64,000 nucleotides of DNA from an uncultured Pseudomonadota bacterium (GCA_903832085.1 CAIKZZ010000010.1:1-64000), one strand, 5' to 3'; counted from the stretch's first letter, positions 8,613 through 18,255 are shown. Made by a program: numbers and translations. The notes: a model not told the origin generated them from the sequence alone.

Positions 8613-9908
8613 GTGCGACAATCACTGCAACAACTGCTCTCTCGAAAAAACCCAGTTTTTTTCACTGCTTTCGCTGGACTCGCGGGCTTCGTCGCTTATT
8701 TTTCAATGTATGCGTTTCGAAAGCCATTCTCTGTCGCACTTTTTATTCATGTGCCCGGGTGGCACTTTGCTCTTGATTACAAAATCGCGCTGGTATTGGC
8801 ACAGGTACTTGGCTACGCCGCCTCTAAATTGATCGGCGTTAAACTGATCGCCGAAATTAATCCTAATAGACGCGCCGGACTAATCTTTAAGCTTATCGCG
8901 CTCTCATGGCTTGCGTTGTTACTGTTCGCGATCCTGCCAGCCCCCTGGAATGTCGCGGCGATGTTCCTTAATGGGCTACCACTCGGCCTGATCTGGGGGT
9001 TAGTCTTTGGCTTCATGGAGGGACGTAGAACATCTGAAGTCCTCGGCGCAATTGTGTGTGCGAGCTTTATTGTTTCCTCAGGGGCAGTGAAGTCAGTGGG
9101 CAAGCTACTGATGGACGTCTGGCATGTGAGTCCATTTTGGATGCCAGCAGCGACCGGGGCACTTTTTTTTCCACTGCTTGCCGTAGCGGTATGGGGGCTT
9201 TCGATCCTTCCTCCACCTTCAAGCGATGACGAACTTGCGAGAGTACGGCGTGCGCCCATGGGTCGCGTTGCGCGTGCCGCGTTCCTGACTCGCTACGGAC
9301 TTGGGATTGCACTACTAGTCGTTTCCTATGTGCTGACCACCGCGCTGCGGGATTTTCGAGACAACTTCGCTGCAGAAATATGGACTGCCTTAGGATTTGG
9401 CCATGCGGCCGCTGTATTTACGGCAAGCGAAGTACCTGTGGCAATTCTCGCGTTATCAGTCCTTGGGGTCATCATCGCAGTGAAAGACAATGTCCGCGCC
9501 TTGCTTGTCATCCATGGCGTAGTCTTTGCTGGATTACTTTTGCTTGGACTATCAACACTTGCATACCAGGCTGGGCTCCTCTCACCACTTGCTTGGATGA
9601 TTTTAAGCGGCGCCGGACTGTACATGGCTTATGTGCCTTTCAACGCGATGCTATTTGATCGGCTCATCGCAGCAAGCGGAACCGTCGGAACCGCCGGATT
9701 TCTAATTTATGTCGCGGATGCATCGGGCTACCTTGGTAGCTGCGCACTCCTCATCTGGCGGAACTTTGGGATGGTAAAGCTTGATTGGCTGCAAGCTTTT
9801 ACCTTGAGCACCTACGGCACTAGCGTGCTTGGTATGGTTCTTGTTGGCCTATCCGCTGTTTTTTTCCTGCGTCAGCCAAGTGAAATGCGAGTCACAAAAT
9901 CTAGTTAA
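8613..9908 (+). CDS. DUF5690-family MFS-like transporter
   Basis: A 431-residue polytopic membrane protein with about 12 helices. The N-terminal GFVAYFSMYAFRKPFSVALF is characteristic of DUF5690, a distant branch of the major facilitator superfamily. Other conserved pieces are LRDFRDNFAAEIW and YMAYVPFNAMLFDRLIA. The start is GTG at 8613, since the first internal ATG would remove half of helix 1. It is divergent from the phnX operon across 176 bases, so uptake of a phosphonate such as aminoethylphosphonate is a reasonable guess. The family has no substrate known to me. Confidence 0.8.
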   Translation: MRQSLQQLLSRKNPVFFTAFAGLAGFVAYFSMYAFRKPFSVALFIHVPGWHFALDYKIALVLAQVLGYAASKLIGVKLIAEINPNRRAGLIFKLIALSWLALLLFAILPAPWNVAAMFLNGLPLGLIWGLVFGFMEGRRTSEVLGAIVCASFIVSSGAVKSVGKLLMDVWHVSPFWMPAATGALFFPLLAVAVWGLSILPPPSSDDELARVRRAPMGRVARAAFLTRYGLGIALLVVSYVLTTALRDFRDNFAAEIWTALGFGHAAAVFTASEVPVAILALSVLGVIIAVKDNVRALLVIHGVVFAGLLLLGLSTLAYQAGLLSPLAWMILSGAGLYMAYVPFNAMLFDRLIAASGTVGTAGFLIYVADASGYLGSCALLIWRNFGMVKLDWLQAFTLSTYGTSVLGMVLVGLSAVFFLRQPSEMRVTKSS

Positions 9909-9910
9909 TA

Positions 9911-11923
9911 CTAATTACGATAGCGCTGCAATGCGTCACCCAATTGATCCCGTAATGGCGATAACCACGGCTCAAACGACTTCCAATGGTCTAAGCCCTC
10001 GCGATAAATGGGTTGGCGGACTTGTTCAGAACTCGCCGTACGCACGCTGCGCTGAGTCTTATGAAAATCCATGCAGGCGGCTTCGAACGGTAACCCACAA
10101 TGGCCTAACAGTCTGCGTATGCTGCCTTCTAGATCGTCGACCACATCTTCGTGCCACACCCGAAGAACCCGCCCCGGCAATACGTAATCCCAGTGCTCCA
10201 TTAAATCCAGATAGGTGCGATAGTAACGCGCGATATCTTCGACGCTATAACAAAATTCTTGACCCCGTGCGAAGAGTTGCTTGAGATTGCCAAAACAACA
10301 GGCCATCGGTTCACGGCGGGCATCAATAATGGTTGCGTTAGGGAACATCAGATGAATTAAACCGATATGACGAAAATTATTCGGCATCTTATCGATGAAC
10401 CGAGGCCGATTTGTCCGATAAACACGCGTGTCCTGCAGATACTGCTCAGCGTAGACTCGAAACTGATCTAACGGCAAATTCGCAAGCACGCCTGGATATC
10501 GCGGATTATCAAGATCCGGCTCACGACCCTGCAAATCGATAGCAATACGAGGCACATTAGCGAGCTCCTGGGTCCCCTCGACTTGCGAGTGCGAGGCAAG
10601 TATCTGCTCGAGCAAGGTCGAGCCAGACCGTGGCAGGCCTACAATAAATATTGGTTCACAACTCGCAACACCGGACTTTGCACGTGCGCTAAAAAAAGTC
10701 TGAGTACACACTTGCTTCTGGTTCGCGGTATTGAGCTCAATCACTTCTGGTCGGTATCTGCTTTCAGCGCGTTTTAGAGCGTTTCCACGCTGATAATATT
10801 CAAATGCCTGCGCGTAGCTCTTGCGATCCTCACAGCCCTTCCCCAAAGCGAATAGGAGATGGTATCGATCAACTACTGATGTGTCCGGGACGTCAACTGC
10901 TCGCCTTAGCTGCGCGAACTCCTCGTCAGTGATCCGGTATGTTTTGAGATTTGCAAGACTCCAATACGCATCGCCGAAATTGGGCCGTGCGCGTGCAGCG
11001 GAACGATAAGCTGCGATCGATTGCTCGCGCTGCCCCAAGGTCTTAAGTGAATGCGCAATCGAGAGGTGGAGCTCGGCTGTCTCGGGTGACTCAGCTTTTA
11101 GATCTGCCAGTAACGTCTGATATAAAGTGATCGCTCGCGCATGGTCACCAAGACCCACAACTGTAGTGGCATATAGCGTGCGATATTGCCGACTGTTAGG
11201 ATCCTTTGACAGCAGCATTTCGAGTTGGACCTGCGCCTCGACATGCTTGTGTCGATCGAGCAACACACAGGCATAATCCTGACGGGCCGCTAGATAATCT
11301 GGCGCTTTCTCGAGCACTGACCGCAACAGAAACTCAGCATCATCGTAGACCTCCAAGGCAGCCCCAATCCGCGCCAACAACCGCATTGCCTCAATATGAT
11401 CGCCATGTTGCAGTAGAAAATCTCTAACAAGTTTCTCAGCTCCGCCGAGATCGCCATCGGCAAATAGACCCATAGCCGTCAATAAAGGCGCTGGAACAAC
11501 TTGCAATCTCGCGACTTCGTCCGCTGCAACCGTCATGGCCACATTGTCGCCCACGATTCGGTACAATCCCTGCAACATGCTCCAGCTTGCCGGCAGCGCG
11601 GGATTTGCTTTGACCGCACTCCGAAATGAATCAATTGCGCGCGGGGCGTCTTTAAGCGCGACATAGCAGTGACCACGCTCTTGGTGCAGTCGGCTATAAC
11701 GGGGATGGAATTTCTCGAGAAGATCCAGAGTGCGCAGCGCTTCGCCTGGTTGACTTGACTGTCTCTGGCAGAGAGCTAACAGATAAAGTAGATCGCGATT
11801 TTCTGGCACGCTTTCTAATAGCACAGTCGCTGAGCGCATGGCATCACTAAACGCGCTTTGCCTTACGAGCACGCGTATCGATTGTACCTCGCGCTCAACG
11901 TCAGTCGTTGTTTGTCCAGTCAT
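9911..11923 (-). CDS. TPR-repeat sulfotransferase family protein
   Basis: A 670-residue fusion. The N-terminal 400 residues are tetratricopeptide repeats (for example DAPRAIDSFRSAVKANPALP and PNFGDAYWSLANLKTYRIT). The C-terminal part is a PAPS-dependent sulfotransferase domain beginning EPIFIVGLPRSGSTLLEQIL (5'-phosphosulfate loop, about residue 425), with ATIIDARREPMACC as the 3'-phosphate segment. It would transfer sulfate to a carbohydrate, peptide or small molecule. It converges with the transporter gene (2-base gap) and lies downstream of the TonB receptor on the same strand, a neighbourhood often seen with this type of enzyme. Acceptor unknown. Confidence 0.88.
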   Translation of the reverse strand: MTGQTTTDVEREVQSIRVLVRQSAFSDAMRSATVLLESVPENRDLLYLLALCQRQSSQPGEALRTLDLLEKFHPRYSRLHQERGHCYVALKDAPRAIDSFRSAVKANPALPASWSMLQGLYRIVGDNVAMTVAADEVARLQVVPAPLLTAMGLFADGDLGGAEKLVRDFLLQHGDHIEAMRLLARIGAALEVYDDAEFLLRSVLEKAPDYLAARQDYACVLLDRHKHVEAQVQLEMLLSKDPNSRQYRTLYATTVVGLGDHARAITLYQTLLADLKAESPETAELHLSIAHSLKTLGQREQSIAAYRSAARARPNFGDAYWSLANLKTYRITDEEFAQLRRAVDVPDTSVVDRYHLLFALGKGCEDRKSYAQAFEYYQRGNALKRAESRYRPEVIELNTANQKQVCTQTFFSARAKSGVASCEPIFIVGLPRSGSTLLEQILASHSQVEGTQELANVPRIAIDLQGREPDLDNPRYPGVLANLPLDQFRVYAEQYLQDTRVYRTNRPRFIDKMPNNFRHIGLIHLMFPNATIIDARREPMACCFGNLKQLFARGQEFCYSVEDIARYYRTYLDLMEHWDYVLPGRVLRVWHEDVVDDLEGSIRRLLGHCGLPFEAACMDFHKTQRSVRTASSEQVRQPIYREGLDHWKSFEPWLSPLRDQLGDALQRYRN

Positions 11924-12051
11924 AGCGGCTATTTTACAGCGACCAAGCTTGCTAGCAATGGAGAGCTCAATGCTGCTAGCACAACTTCACCATTTACCGA
12001 GCGCAAAACTAACCGAGCGGCCTCGACTCGCTGAGCCAACAGTTCGGGCAT

Positions 12052-12079
12052 CTCCCCTAGGGCTTAAGCCCTAGGGGAG
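12052..12079 (-). terminator. 28-bp perfect palindrome after the TonB receptor gene
   Basis: The half-site CTCCCCTAGGGCTT is followed directly by its exact complement, with no spacer. It lies 8 bases past the receptor stop codon. As RNA it would form a strong hairpin and probably ends the receptor transcript. It lacks a following T-run on either strand, so an intrinsic terminator is only one option. An RNA-stability hairpin or a protein-binding site are others. Confidence 0.5.
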
Positions 12080-12087
12080 TGCCTTTA

Positions 12088-14766
12088 TTAGAACTTATAA
12101 CCGATCTTTACAGTCAATACGCGCGGCCGCAACGGCACTTCAGCTTTAATAAATTGCGCCGACGAGGTGAAGGTGCTTGCATTTGAATTAGACAAATTCG
12201 ACCCACTCACTTCGACGTTCCAATTGTCTTTTGCCAAGCCAAACGCCGCGTCATAGGTGGAGTACCCTGGCTGCTCGTAGCGTAGCTGCGTTGTCGCTGG
12301 GATCAACACGCCTTCGCCGCTCGGATAGGTTGCTGGCTGGTTGTACATCGTACTGATGTGATTCACGCCTAGCATCCAAGAAGCTTTGTACGACGCAATA
12401 TCCCACTCGTAACGAGCACGCAAACTGAACTGCAATTCAGGTGCAAATGCTGGGACAGTCCCAGGAAGACCGAACGGATTTTGGAGCGGAATATTTGCCT
12501 TGGCTGGCTTCGAGTAATACTGCGTAATGCATGACCCTAATGGGGTTGGATTTTGCAAAGCACCCGACGCGGCAACGTAGCTCGACACCAGACATGGCGA
12601 ATTATCCTGCTTTGAGTCGTTATAGGACACGGCACCCTGCAGGGTCAGTCCTTCGGACAGCCGGCCGACAAACTGCAGCTCAACACCGTTGACCTTATAA
12701 GTGGGCCCGTTCGTAACAAAAGTCGTATTACCAAGAACTGGTGGGTTGAAAAACGCGAACTGTACATCTTTCCACTTCATCGTATAAAACGAGCCGTTTA
12801 GCTGCAGTCGGTGGTCGAAAATCTCCGTCTTCCACCCAAACTCCATATTATTCAGGTTATCTGGCTTGTAGCTAAGTGGCTTTTGGTATTGAGCCACTGT
12901 GCCCAATAGGTTTCCAGAGGCATCAAACACGCCGATTTTGGCGACCCCCGACGTGGTACGACTAAACGCGCCCGGCCGGAAACCCTGTGAATACGTTGCA
13001 TAGAGCATCGTATCTGACGTGACATGCCATGTGATGTTGGCACGGCTACGGAAGCCGCTGTAGGTCGCGTTGTGCGTCTCATAAGGAATGGGCTTAGCCA
13101 GACATTGGGTGAGATCACCATTCGGATGGTTCACACAGCTGCCTCCAGTACCGTACTGGGACCCTACCTCATCTTCCGTGTAATGAAAGTAACGGGTACC
13201 GGCCGTCACCGTCAGAACTTTCGGAATGAGATCATAGTCAACTGAGCCGAAAAAGGCAGTCTGCTTATAACCACGCTGCACGTCTTCACCAAACGCTGTC
13301 AGATCATTGCGAACATTCGGATCAATGGCAGCGGTTCCTGGCGTTGGCTGGACGTTTTCCAAGCAGATCGGTCCACCAGCAAGCGCTGCCGCCAAATTCT
13401 CAGGCGTACAAGACGGAATTGTCTTGTACAAGAAATTCATATTATCCTTGATTTTGAAATCTTCATAAAACGCACCAACTAACCCACGTACTCGCCAGTC
13501 GTCTGGTGTGCTTAAACGAAACTCATGACTCTGATGAGTGCTTTCCACATAGTCGTTCCAGGACGAAATAGGCGAATAACAAGTTGAAGGTCCAGGTGCA
13601 CCAAAGTTGGTAGCGCCAGCTGGGCCACCCGAGCAGCTGTAGTAAAATCCTCCAGCACTCCGAGCATAGTTCGTATAGTCATTCGTCTGCTCGATCTGAC
13701 GGGTCAAATACGAGCCTGTGTAGACGGCCTTGAGATCGCCGACCTTTCCATCAAGTGTCCACGCTGTCGATGAATACTTGTCCTTATCATACGCTGGCGA
13801 AAACGCAGTCACTTCCCAAGGGCCAAGTTTTTGCCCATCCGACCCAAGCGGGTACTGGGTAAATTCGCCATCGGCTTCCATATTCTGGTAGCTCTGGGTA
13901 ATTAACGCACTCCAGTCTTCATTGAACTGATACAGCGCCTCTGCACGCAGGCCTGTGTAGTTCACTGGATTCGAAGCACGCTGCGCTAACTGGTAGTTGT
14001 TCGAAGGCTGCAGGTTCGCGGGGTATGCCGAACCATAGGCAGCTGGCCCATTGTCCGTGGGTTTACGAGTGAATGTGCTTGGCACGTTGTCGATATAACC
14101 GCCTCGACGGTCATTGTATATTGTCGCGCGGACGGCAAATTTATCAGCAATGATTGGCAAATTGATCGTCGCGTTGGCGCTTGAGTTCGGATCCCCGTGC
14201 GCCGTGACGCCATAACTGGCTTCCGCATGACCTTCCATCACATTGAGTTTGGGCTTGTTGGTGATGTACCGCACGACGCCAGCTTCGGCGCCACCGCCAA
14301 ACAACGTGCCCTGTGGACCCTCGAGCACTTCCACTCGCTCCAGATCGACCATATACACTTCAGGGTTTCTGGACGGGAACTGCAACGATTGATCATCTAG
14401 GTAGGTTGCAACATTGGGGAACGGAGCGATCGTGGCGCTCGACTGGTTACCAGCAAACCCTGCACTCAAGCCACGCATAAAGATGTTTCCGGATCCAGGA
14501 CCATTTGATCCGAAAGTGACGTTAGGCAAGTACCTCAAGGCATCCTCAAAAGTGGTGATGCCGAGTTCGCTCAGCTGCGCGCCAGTGATGGCCTGAATCG
14601 TAATCGGAACATTTTGGACCGACTCAGCGCGACGCTGCGCTGTCACAACAATCTCTTCGATACCGGAGGCAGCTGAGGCGCCAACATCGGCTGCGTACAG
14701 TGAACCACCATATGATGCGCCAAGTACGGCGGCAACTGCGCAAGCAAGCTTCTGGTTTGATTTCAT
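12088..14766 (-). CDS. TonB-dependent outer-membrane receptor
   Basis: An 892-residue receptor. It has a signal peptide (residues 1-25, ending SLYAAD), then the plug domain with EEIVVTAQRRAESVQNVPIT and the RVEVLEGPQGTLFGGGAEAG box. The 22-strand barrel ends in a typical C-terminal aromatic strand (LTVKIGYKF). This plug type is common in Sphingomonas/Steroidobacter-like bacteria that take up large or poorly diffusing organic substrates. The substrate is not evident. It has its own long upstream region (461 bp) with a palindrome, and is followed by the perfect palindrome at 12052. Confidence 0.93.
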   Translation of the reverse strand: MKSNQKLACAVAAVLGASYGGSLYAADVGASAASGIEEIVVTAQRRAESVQNVPITIQAITGAQLSELGITTFEDALRYLPNVTFGSNGPGSGNIFMRGLSAGFAGNQSSATIAPFPNVATYLDDQSLQFPSRNPEVYMVDLERVEVLEGPQGTLFGGGAEAGVVRYITNKPKLNVMEGHAEASYGVTAHGDPNSSANATINLPIIADKFAVRATIYNDRRGGYIDNVPSTFTRKPTDNGPAAYGSAYPANLQPSNNYQLAQRASNPVNYTGLRAEALYQFNEDWSALITQSYQNMEADGEFTQYPLGSDGQKLGPWEVTAFSPAYDKDKYSSTAWTLDGKVGDLKAVYTGSYLTRQIEQTNDYTNYARSAGGFYYSCSGGPAGATNFGAPGPSTCYSPISSWNDYVESTHQSHEFRLSTPDDWRVRGLVGAFYEDFKIKDNMNFLYKTIPSCTPENLAAALAGGPICLENVQPTPGTAAIDPNVRNDLTAFGEDVQRGYKQTAFFGSVDYDLIPKVLTVTAGTRYFHYTEDEVGSQYGTGGSCVNHPNGDLTQCLAKPIPYETHNATYSGFRSRANITWHVTSDTMLYATYSQGFRPGAFSRTTSGVAKIGVFDASGNLLGTVAQYQKPLSYKPDNLNNMEFGWKTEIFDHRLQLNGSFYTMKWKDVQFAFFNPPVLGNTTFVTNGPTYKVNGVELQFVGRLSEGLTLQGAVSYNDSKQDNSPCLVSSYVAASGALQNPTPLGSCITQYYSKPAKANIPLQNPFGLPGTVPAFAPELQFSLRARYEWDIASYKASWMLGVNHISTMYNQPATYPSGEGVLIPATTQLRYEQPGYSTYDAAFGLAKDNWNVEVSGSNLSNSNASTFTSSAQFIKAEVPLRPRVLTVKIGYKF

Positions 14767-15227
14767 TTCGTTGTCCCTAGGTTAGTCCGTCCCAAGACTT
14801 ACGGCTCAGGGCCCATATCTGCGGGCTCTACAGCAACGTAACTCCGCCAAGGGATGGCAAATTACCAATGGAATATGACCAAGCGATGACGGATTACAGA
14901 CAGGAGTATTACGAGCTCGCTGCGTGACAGCTGTCACATAAAATTCATTTTTGTCACATTGGTTGTACTTGCTGGGTAGAAAGCGCATCACCTCGGCAGG
15001 CTTTCGCTGCACGACATGGCTGACCGCTGCACCAACAATTTAATCGTCTAACCTAAAGCATATGAACTTTAAAACACTTGTTACGCCGATGCGTGATCGA
15101 GATTTCGCTATCGGTAGCCGATTCTTTCGGCGCGCAGGTAGGCATATCGAACACAAAATGATTTCGAATGACATTTGTGAATCAGTAGACGAGATGTCCG
15201 CTGAAAGTAGAACGATGCCCGCCCTTG
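14767..15227. other. 461-bp intergenic region
   Basis: This is the gap between the start of the TonB receptor gene and the stop of the MFS gene, both on the minus strand. It holds the palindrome at 14924-14937. Short open frames in the region lack family features, ribosome sites or sensible composition, and I do not call them. Confidence 0.5.
14924..14937. promoter_or_regulatory. Palindrome upstream of the TonB receptor
   Basis: GTGACAGCTGTCAC is a perfect 14-base palindrome, and a further TGTCAC half-site follows at 14952-14957. It lies about 160 bases upstream of the receptor start codon, in the right place for a regulator-binding site. No adjacent regulator gene is present to pair it with. 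Confidence 0.4.
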
Positions 15228-16562
15228 CTAGGTCTGTGTCAACTTGCGCGCATCTTCGAGGCCATGACCTAGAGGACCAGCCTCCCGTCGCCAAAGCATA
15301 ACGGCTGACGAGAGCGCGACAAGACTAAGCAGAAAAAAGAACCACAACATGGCGGAATATCCTTCAGGATGTGCCGCACTGGCGCCGGCTTTATCCGCTA
15401 ACCACCCGGCGGCGACATTCGAGACCGACAATCCTAGCGCTTGGATCAATGTAATAAGTCCGAGGGCTGTACCTAAACGTTTTGGCGCGACGATTAGGGT
15501 CGTTGCAGGCCATATTACTGCTGGTACCAGCGAGAAGCTGACTCCCATCATCACCGTTGAGACCCAAAGATTAACGTGCGTCAGGCCAAGCAAGATAAAG
15601 GTTAACGGCAGCAGTGCTGTGCCGAACACGAGCATCAGCGCGCGATGACCCAAACGATCGGCAAGTAGACCAAAAAACGGTGTTGCGAAAACAGCAGCAA
15701 AAAACACCCAACTATTAGCCACGCCTGCTTGCTCTAGCGTTAGGCCCTTTGCATGCTGAAAATACTCAATCGCGTAGGTTGTCCGAAATGGGAAGAACAC
15801 AGCGGCATAAAGAACATGTAACGCTAAGATGAACCAATAGGACATATCAAAATCGAGCACATCCCACCATCGCAGCAACGTCCGTGTTGTGCTTAAGTCC
15901 GCTCGGTTTTTTCCATGCCGACGATCGAGCCAGTAATACCCACAAGCGGCAGCGAGACCTGCTGCAGTAACCGCTGTTCCTAGCCACAACGGAGCGGCCC
16001 ACCCGCGCTCATACAAAGAGTGAGCCCATGCAGTCGAGGTATCAACAGCGTAGGAGCCCACCCGAGCAAGGCTAAGATACAACGCCGCCGCCAGTGCAAT
16101 ACCGCTACGAGGAAACCATTGAGCCAGACCTGCCAAGAGCGCAATAAAGATCGCTCCTTCGCTGATCCCATAAATAAAGCGACCGACCACCATCGCCTCA
16201 TAGGGCGTACCGACTGCCGTGAGTGCCGCGCCAACGACACCGATCAGTGCAGACCACAATGCGATTCGGGCTGGACCATAGCGATCAATAAGAATGCCAT
16301 TGAAGACGGCAAGCACCACGTTAGGCACGCTGATGATGCCATTTAGCATGCCAAGCTGGGATTGACTGAAGCCACGCTGTCTTTGCAGCAAATCCGCGAT
16401 CGGTCCGATGACATCCGACTCGTAATAGCTTGTTGAAACAGCAAGCGCCGCCAACAGGAGGACCCACCAGCGTAGCGGCGAGTAGCCTTGAGCAGTGCTC
16501 GCGTTGGAAGCCGGCGAAAAATGTGTCACTGGATCCATCGACCTCGTCGGCTGGCCTAACAT
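15228..16562 (-). CDS. Major facilitator superfamily transporter
   Basis: About 444 residues with 12 predicted helices. The first reads RWWVLLLAALAVSTSYYESD, followed by the MFS loop motif GILIDRYGPARIALW and a second-half loop GLLADRLGHRALM. It resembles organic-anion (ACS/OFA-like) carriers. I place the start at the ATG at 16560-16562, where AGGGA lies just upstream. An ATG at 16536-16538 (preceded by GAGG) is also possible. An upstream ATG at 16614-16616 extends the frame but has no ribosome site. It stands upstream of the TonB receptor on the same strand, so inner-membrane uptake of the same nutrient is possible but unproven. Confidence 0.85.
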   Translation of the reverse strand: MLGQPTRSMDPVTHFSPASNASTAQGYSPLRWWVLLLAALAVSTSYYESDVIGPIADLLQRQRGFSQSQLGMLNGIISVPNVVLAVFNGILIDRYGPARIALWSALIGVVGAALTAVGTPYEAMVVGRFIYGISEGAIFIALLAGLAQWFPRSGIALAAALYLSLARVGSYAVDTSTAWAHSLYERGWAAPLWLGTAVTAAGLAAACGYYWLDRRHGKNRADLSTTRTLLRWWDVLDFDMSYWFILALHVLYAAVFFPFRTTYAIEYFQHAKGLTLEQAGVANSWVFFAAVFATPFFGLLADRLGHRALMLVFGTALLPLTFILLGLTHVNLWVSTVMMGVSFSLVPAVIWPATTLIVAPKRLGTALGLITLIQALGLSVSNVAAGWLADKAGASAAHPEGYSAMLWFFFLLSLVALSSAVMLWRREAGPLGHGLEDARKLTQT

Positions 16563-16887
16563 CAGTCCCTGCAATCGCGATTTCCACCACGATCCACAGA
16601 ACCTATCATACTGCATTGCGGTACCGTCGGCTTACGGCCCCAGGAGCCGATTTTCTGACCTTTTTTTGAGAATTCTCTTCCTAACCGGACAACGTATTCG
16701 CACTATGAATCGGTGTAGAGCTGGCTTTATTTTGCGAAATTTAGGCTGGCCAGTAACCCGAAATCAACGAATGCACAGTATCATTGGACCGTGGTCTATC
16801 CACGTGCAGGGCACGACCCCCCCCTAAGGAAGGCTGGCACATTGTGGGCATATCACACCGTCACCTACTACATCTCCTAGGAACCGC
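16563..16887. other. Divergent control region between MFS and catabolic operon
   Basis: This gap of about 325 bases separates the minus-strand MFS gene from the plus-strand amine operon. It should carry both promoters. A 10-base palindrome (GAGAATTCTC, near 16668) and a run of seven Ts are visible, but I find no convincing promoter pair or RNA element. Confidence 0.4.
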
Positions 16888-18255
16888 ATGCAATCGATTA
16901 ATGTGGATGAAATCAATGAGACGCGTAGCTATCTGATCGAGCGCGATATCACCCATGTCAAGATCGGCATTGTCGATGCTGACGGTATCTTGCGAGGAAA
17001 ATATCTTAATCGAGACAAATTTCTGCATGCGCTCGAAAAAGGCATCGGCTTCTGTGATGTAGTTTTGGGCTGGGATTCTAATGATCAGCTATACGACAAT
17101 GTGACGTTCACTGGCTGGCATACAGCTTATCCAGACGCCAATGTGCGTATCTTGCCGGCGACCCGTCGGGAAATTCCCTTTGAACCGTCCACAGCGTTTT
17201 ACTTGGGTGAGTTTACCGGCACCGCTGAGGCGGTCTGCCCACGCGGCACTCTACGCCGGGTACTCGCGCGCGCTAAAGACATGGGTTACTCGGTCAGCGC
17301 AGCTGCTGAGTTCGAGTTTTTTATGTTTAATGAAACTCCGGACACCATACGTGCGAAGCAATACCATAACCTACAGCCCATGACACCGGGGTATTTCGGT
17401 TACTCCGTGCTACGCAATTCGGTCCATTCAGAGCTTTATCAAGAGCTACTTGAACTCGCCGAGGTGATGCGCTTTCCTATCGAAGGTCTGCACACTGAAA
17501 CTGGACCTGGAGTGATTGAGGCTGCTTTAAGTTACTGCGAAGCGCTCGAGGCTGCAGATCGCGCAGCTTTATTTAAGACATTTACTAAGGTACTCGCTCA
17601 GCGTCGGGGTCTGATGGCCACCTTTATGGCGAAATGGTCGCAGCAGCTGCCAGGCCAAAGCGGTCATCTGCATATCTCGATGAAAGGCCTAGATGGTCGA
17701 TCTGTGTTCCATGATCCGGCAAAAACGCACGGCATGTCGGATGAGATGCGCTGGTTCGTCGGCGGTCAGCAAGCACTAATGCCTGAATTACTGGCAATGA
17801 TCGCGAGCACAGTTAATAGTTACTCGCGGCTCGTGCCCGGCTACTGGGCGCCGACGTCTGCAACATGGGGCGTTGAGAACCGTACGACGGCGCTACGCGT
17901 CATTGGCGGCAGCGCATCCAGTCAGCGTGTCGAGTACCGCATTGCAGCGGCTGATATCAATCCTTACATAGCGCTCGCTGCCGCCATTGGCTCAGGACTC
18001 TGGGGCATTGAACACAAAATCGAGCCTGATGCACCTATTGTCGGAAACGCGTATGACCGAGAGCATCCAGCGCGTCGTCAATTACCAAGCACCTTGTTTG
18101 ACGCAGCAGCCAAACTTATGAAGTCGGCAGCAGCTAAAGAACTCTTTGGCGCTCCATTTGTTGCTCACTATGCCGCTAGCCGGCAGTGGGAAGAACGTGA
18201 GTTTCGCAAAGCAGTGACTAACTGGGAACTTGCTCGTTATTTTGAGATTATCTGA
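16888..18255 (+). CDS. Glutamine-synthetase-like gamma-glutamyl-amine ligase
   Basis: A 455-residue member of the GlnA fold. It has the N-terminal beta-grasp (THVKIGIVDADGILRGKYL), the catalytic metal box AAAEFEFFMFNETP, the ATP/ammonium-site segments SGHLHISMKG and YWAPTSATWGVENRTTALRV, and ASSQRVEYRIAAADINPYIA. The altered NH4+/adenylylation regions match GS-like enzymes that join glutamate to an amine. It is the first gene of an operon with aldehyde and alcohol dehydrogenases and an amidotransferase, which fits ATP-dependent gamma-glutamylation of an amine or amino alcohol rather than ammonia assimilation. AGGA lies 6 bases before the ATG. Confidence 0.88.
   Translation: MQSINVDEINETRSYLIERDITHVKIGIVDADGILRGKYLNRDKFLHALEKGIGFCDVVLGWDSNDQLYDNVTFTGWHTAYPDANVRILPATRREIPFEPSTAFYLGEFTGTAEAVCPRGTLRRVLARAKDMGYSVSAAAEFEFFMFNETPDTIRAKQYHNLQPMTPGYFGYSVLRNSVHSELYQELLELAEVMRFPIEGLHTETGPGVIEAALSYCEALEAADRAALFKTFTKVLAQRRGLMATFMAKWSQQLPGQSGHLHISMKGLDGRSVFHDPAKTHGMSDEMRWFVGGQQALMPELLAMIASTVNSYSRLVPGYWAPTSATWGVENRTTALRVIGGSASSQRVEYRIAAADINPYIALAAAIGSGLWGIEHKIEPDAPIVGNAYDREHPARRQLPSTLFDAAAKLMKSAAAKELFGAPFVAHYAASRQWEEREFRKAVTNWELARYFEII

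Noticed and set aside
14806-15012. Minus-strand frame of 68 codons upstream of the TonB receptor
   Set aside because: No ribosome site or family feature. It covers the likely promoter region and the palindrome.
15040-15294. Minus-strand frame of 84 codons near the MFS gene end
   Set aside because: Overlaps the MFS coding region in another frame and has Cys/Arg/Ser-rich composition typical of non-coding frames.
16888-18255. Housekeeping glutamine synthetase GlnA
   Set aside because: The operon context (aldehyde and alcohol dehydrogenases, amidotransferase, amine importer) and diverged motifs point to a gamma-glutamyl-amine ligase.
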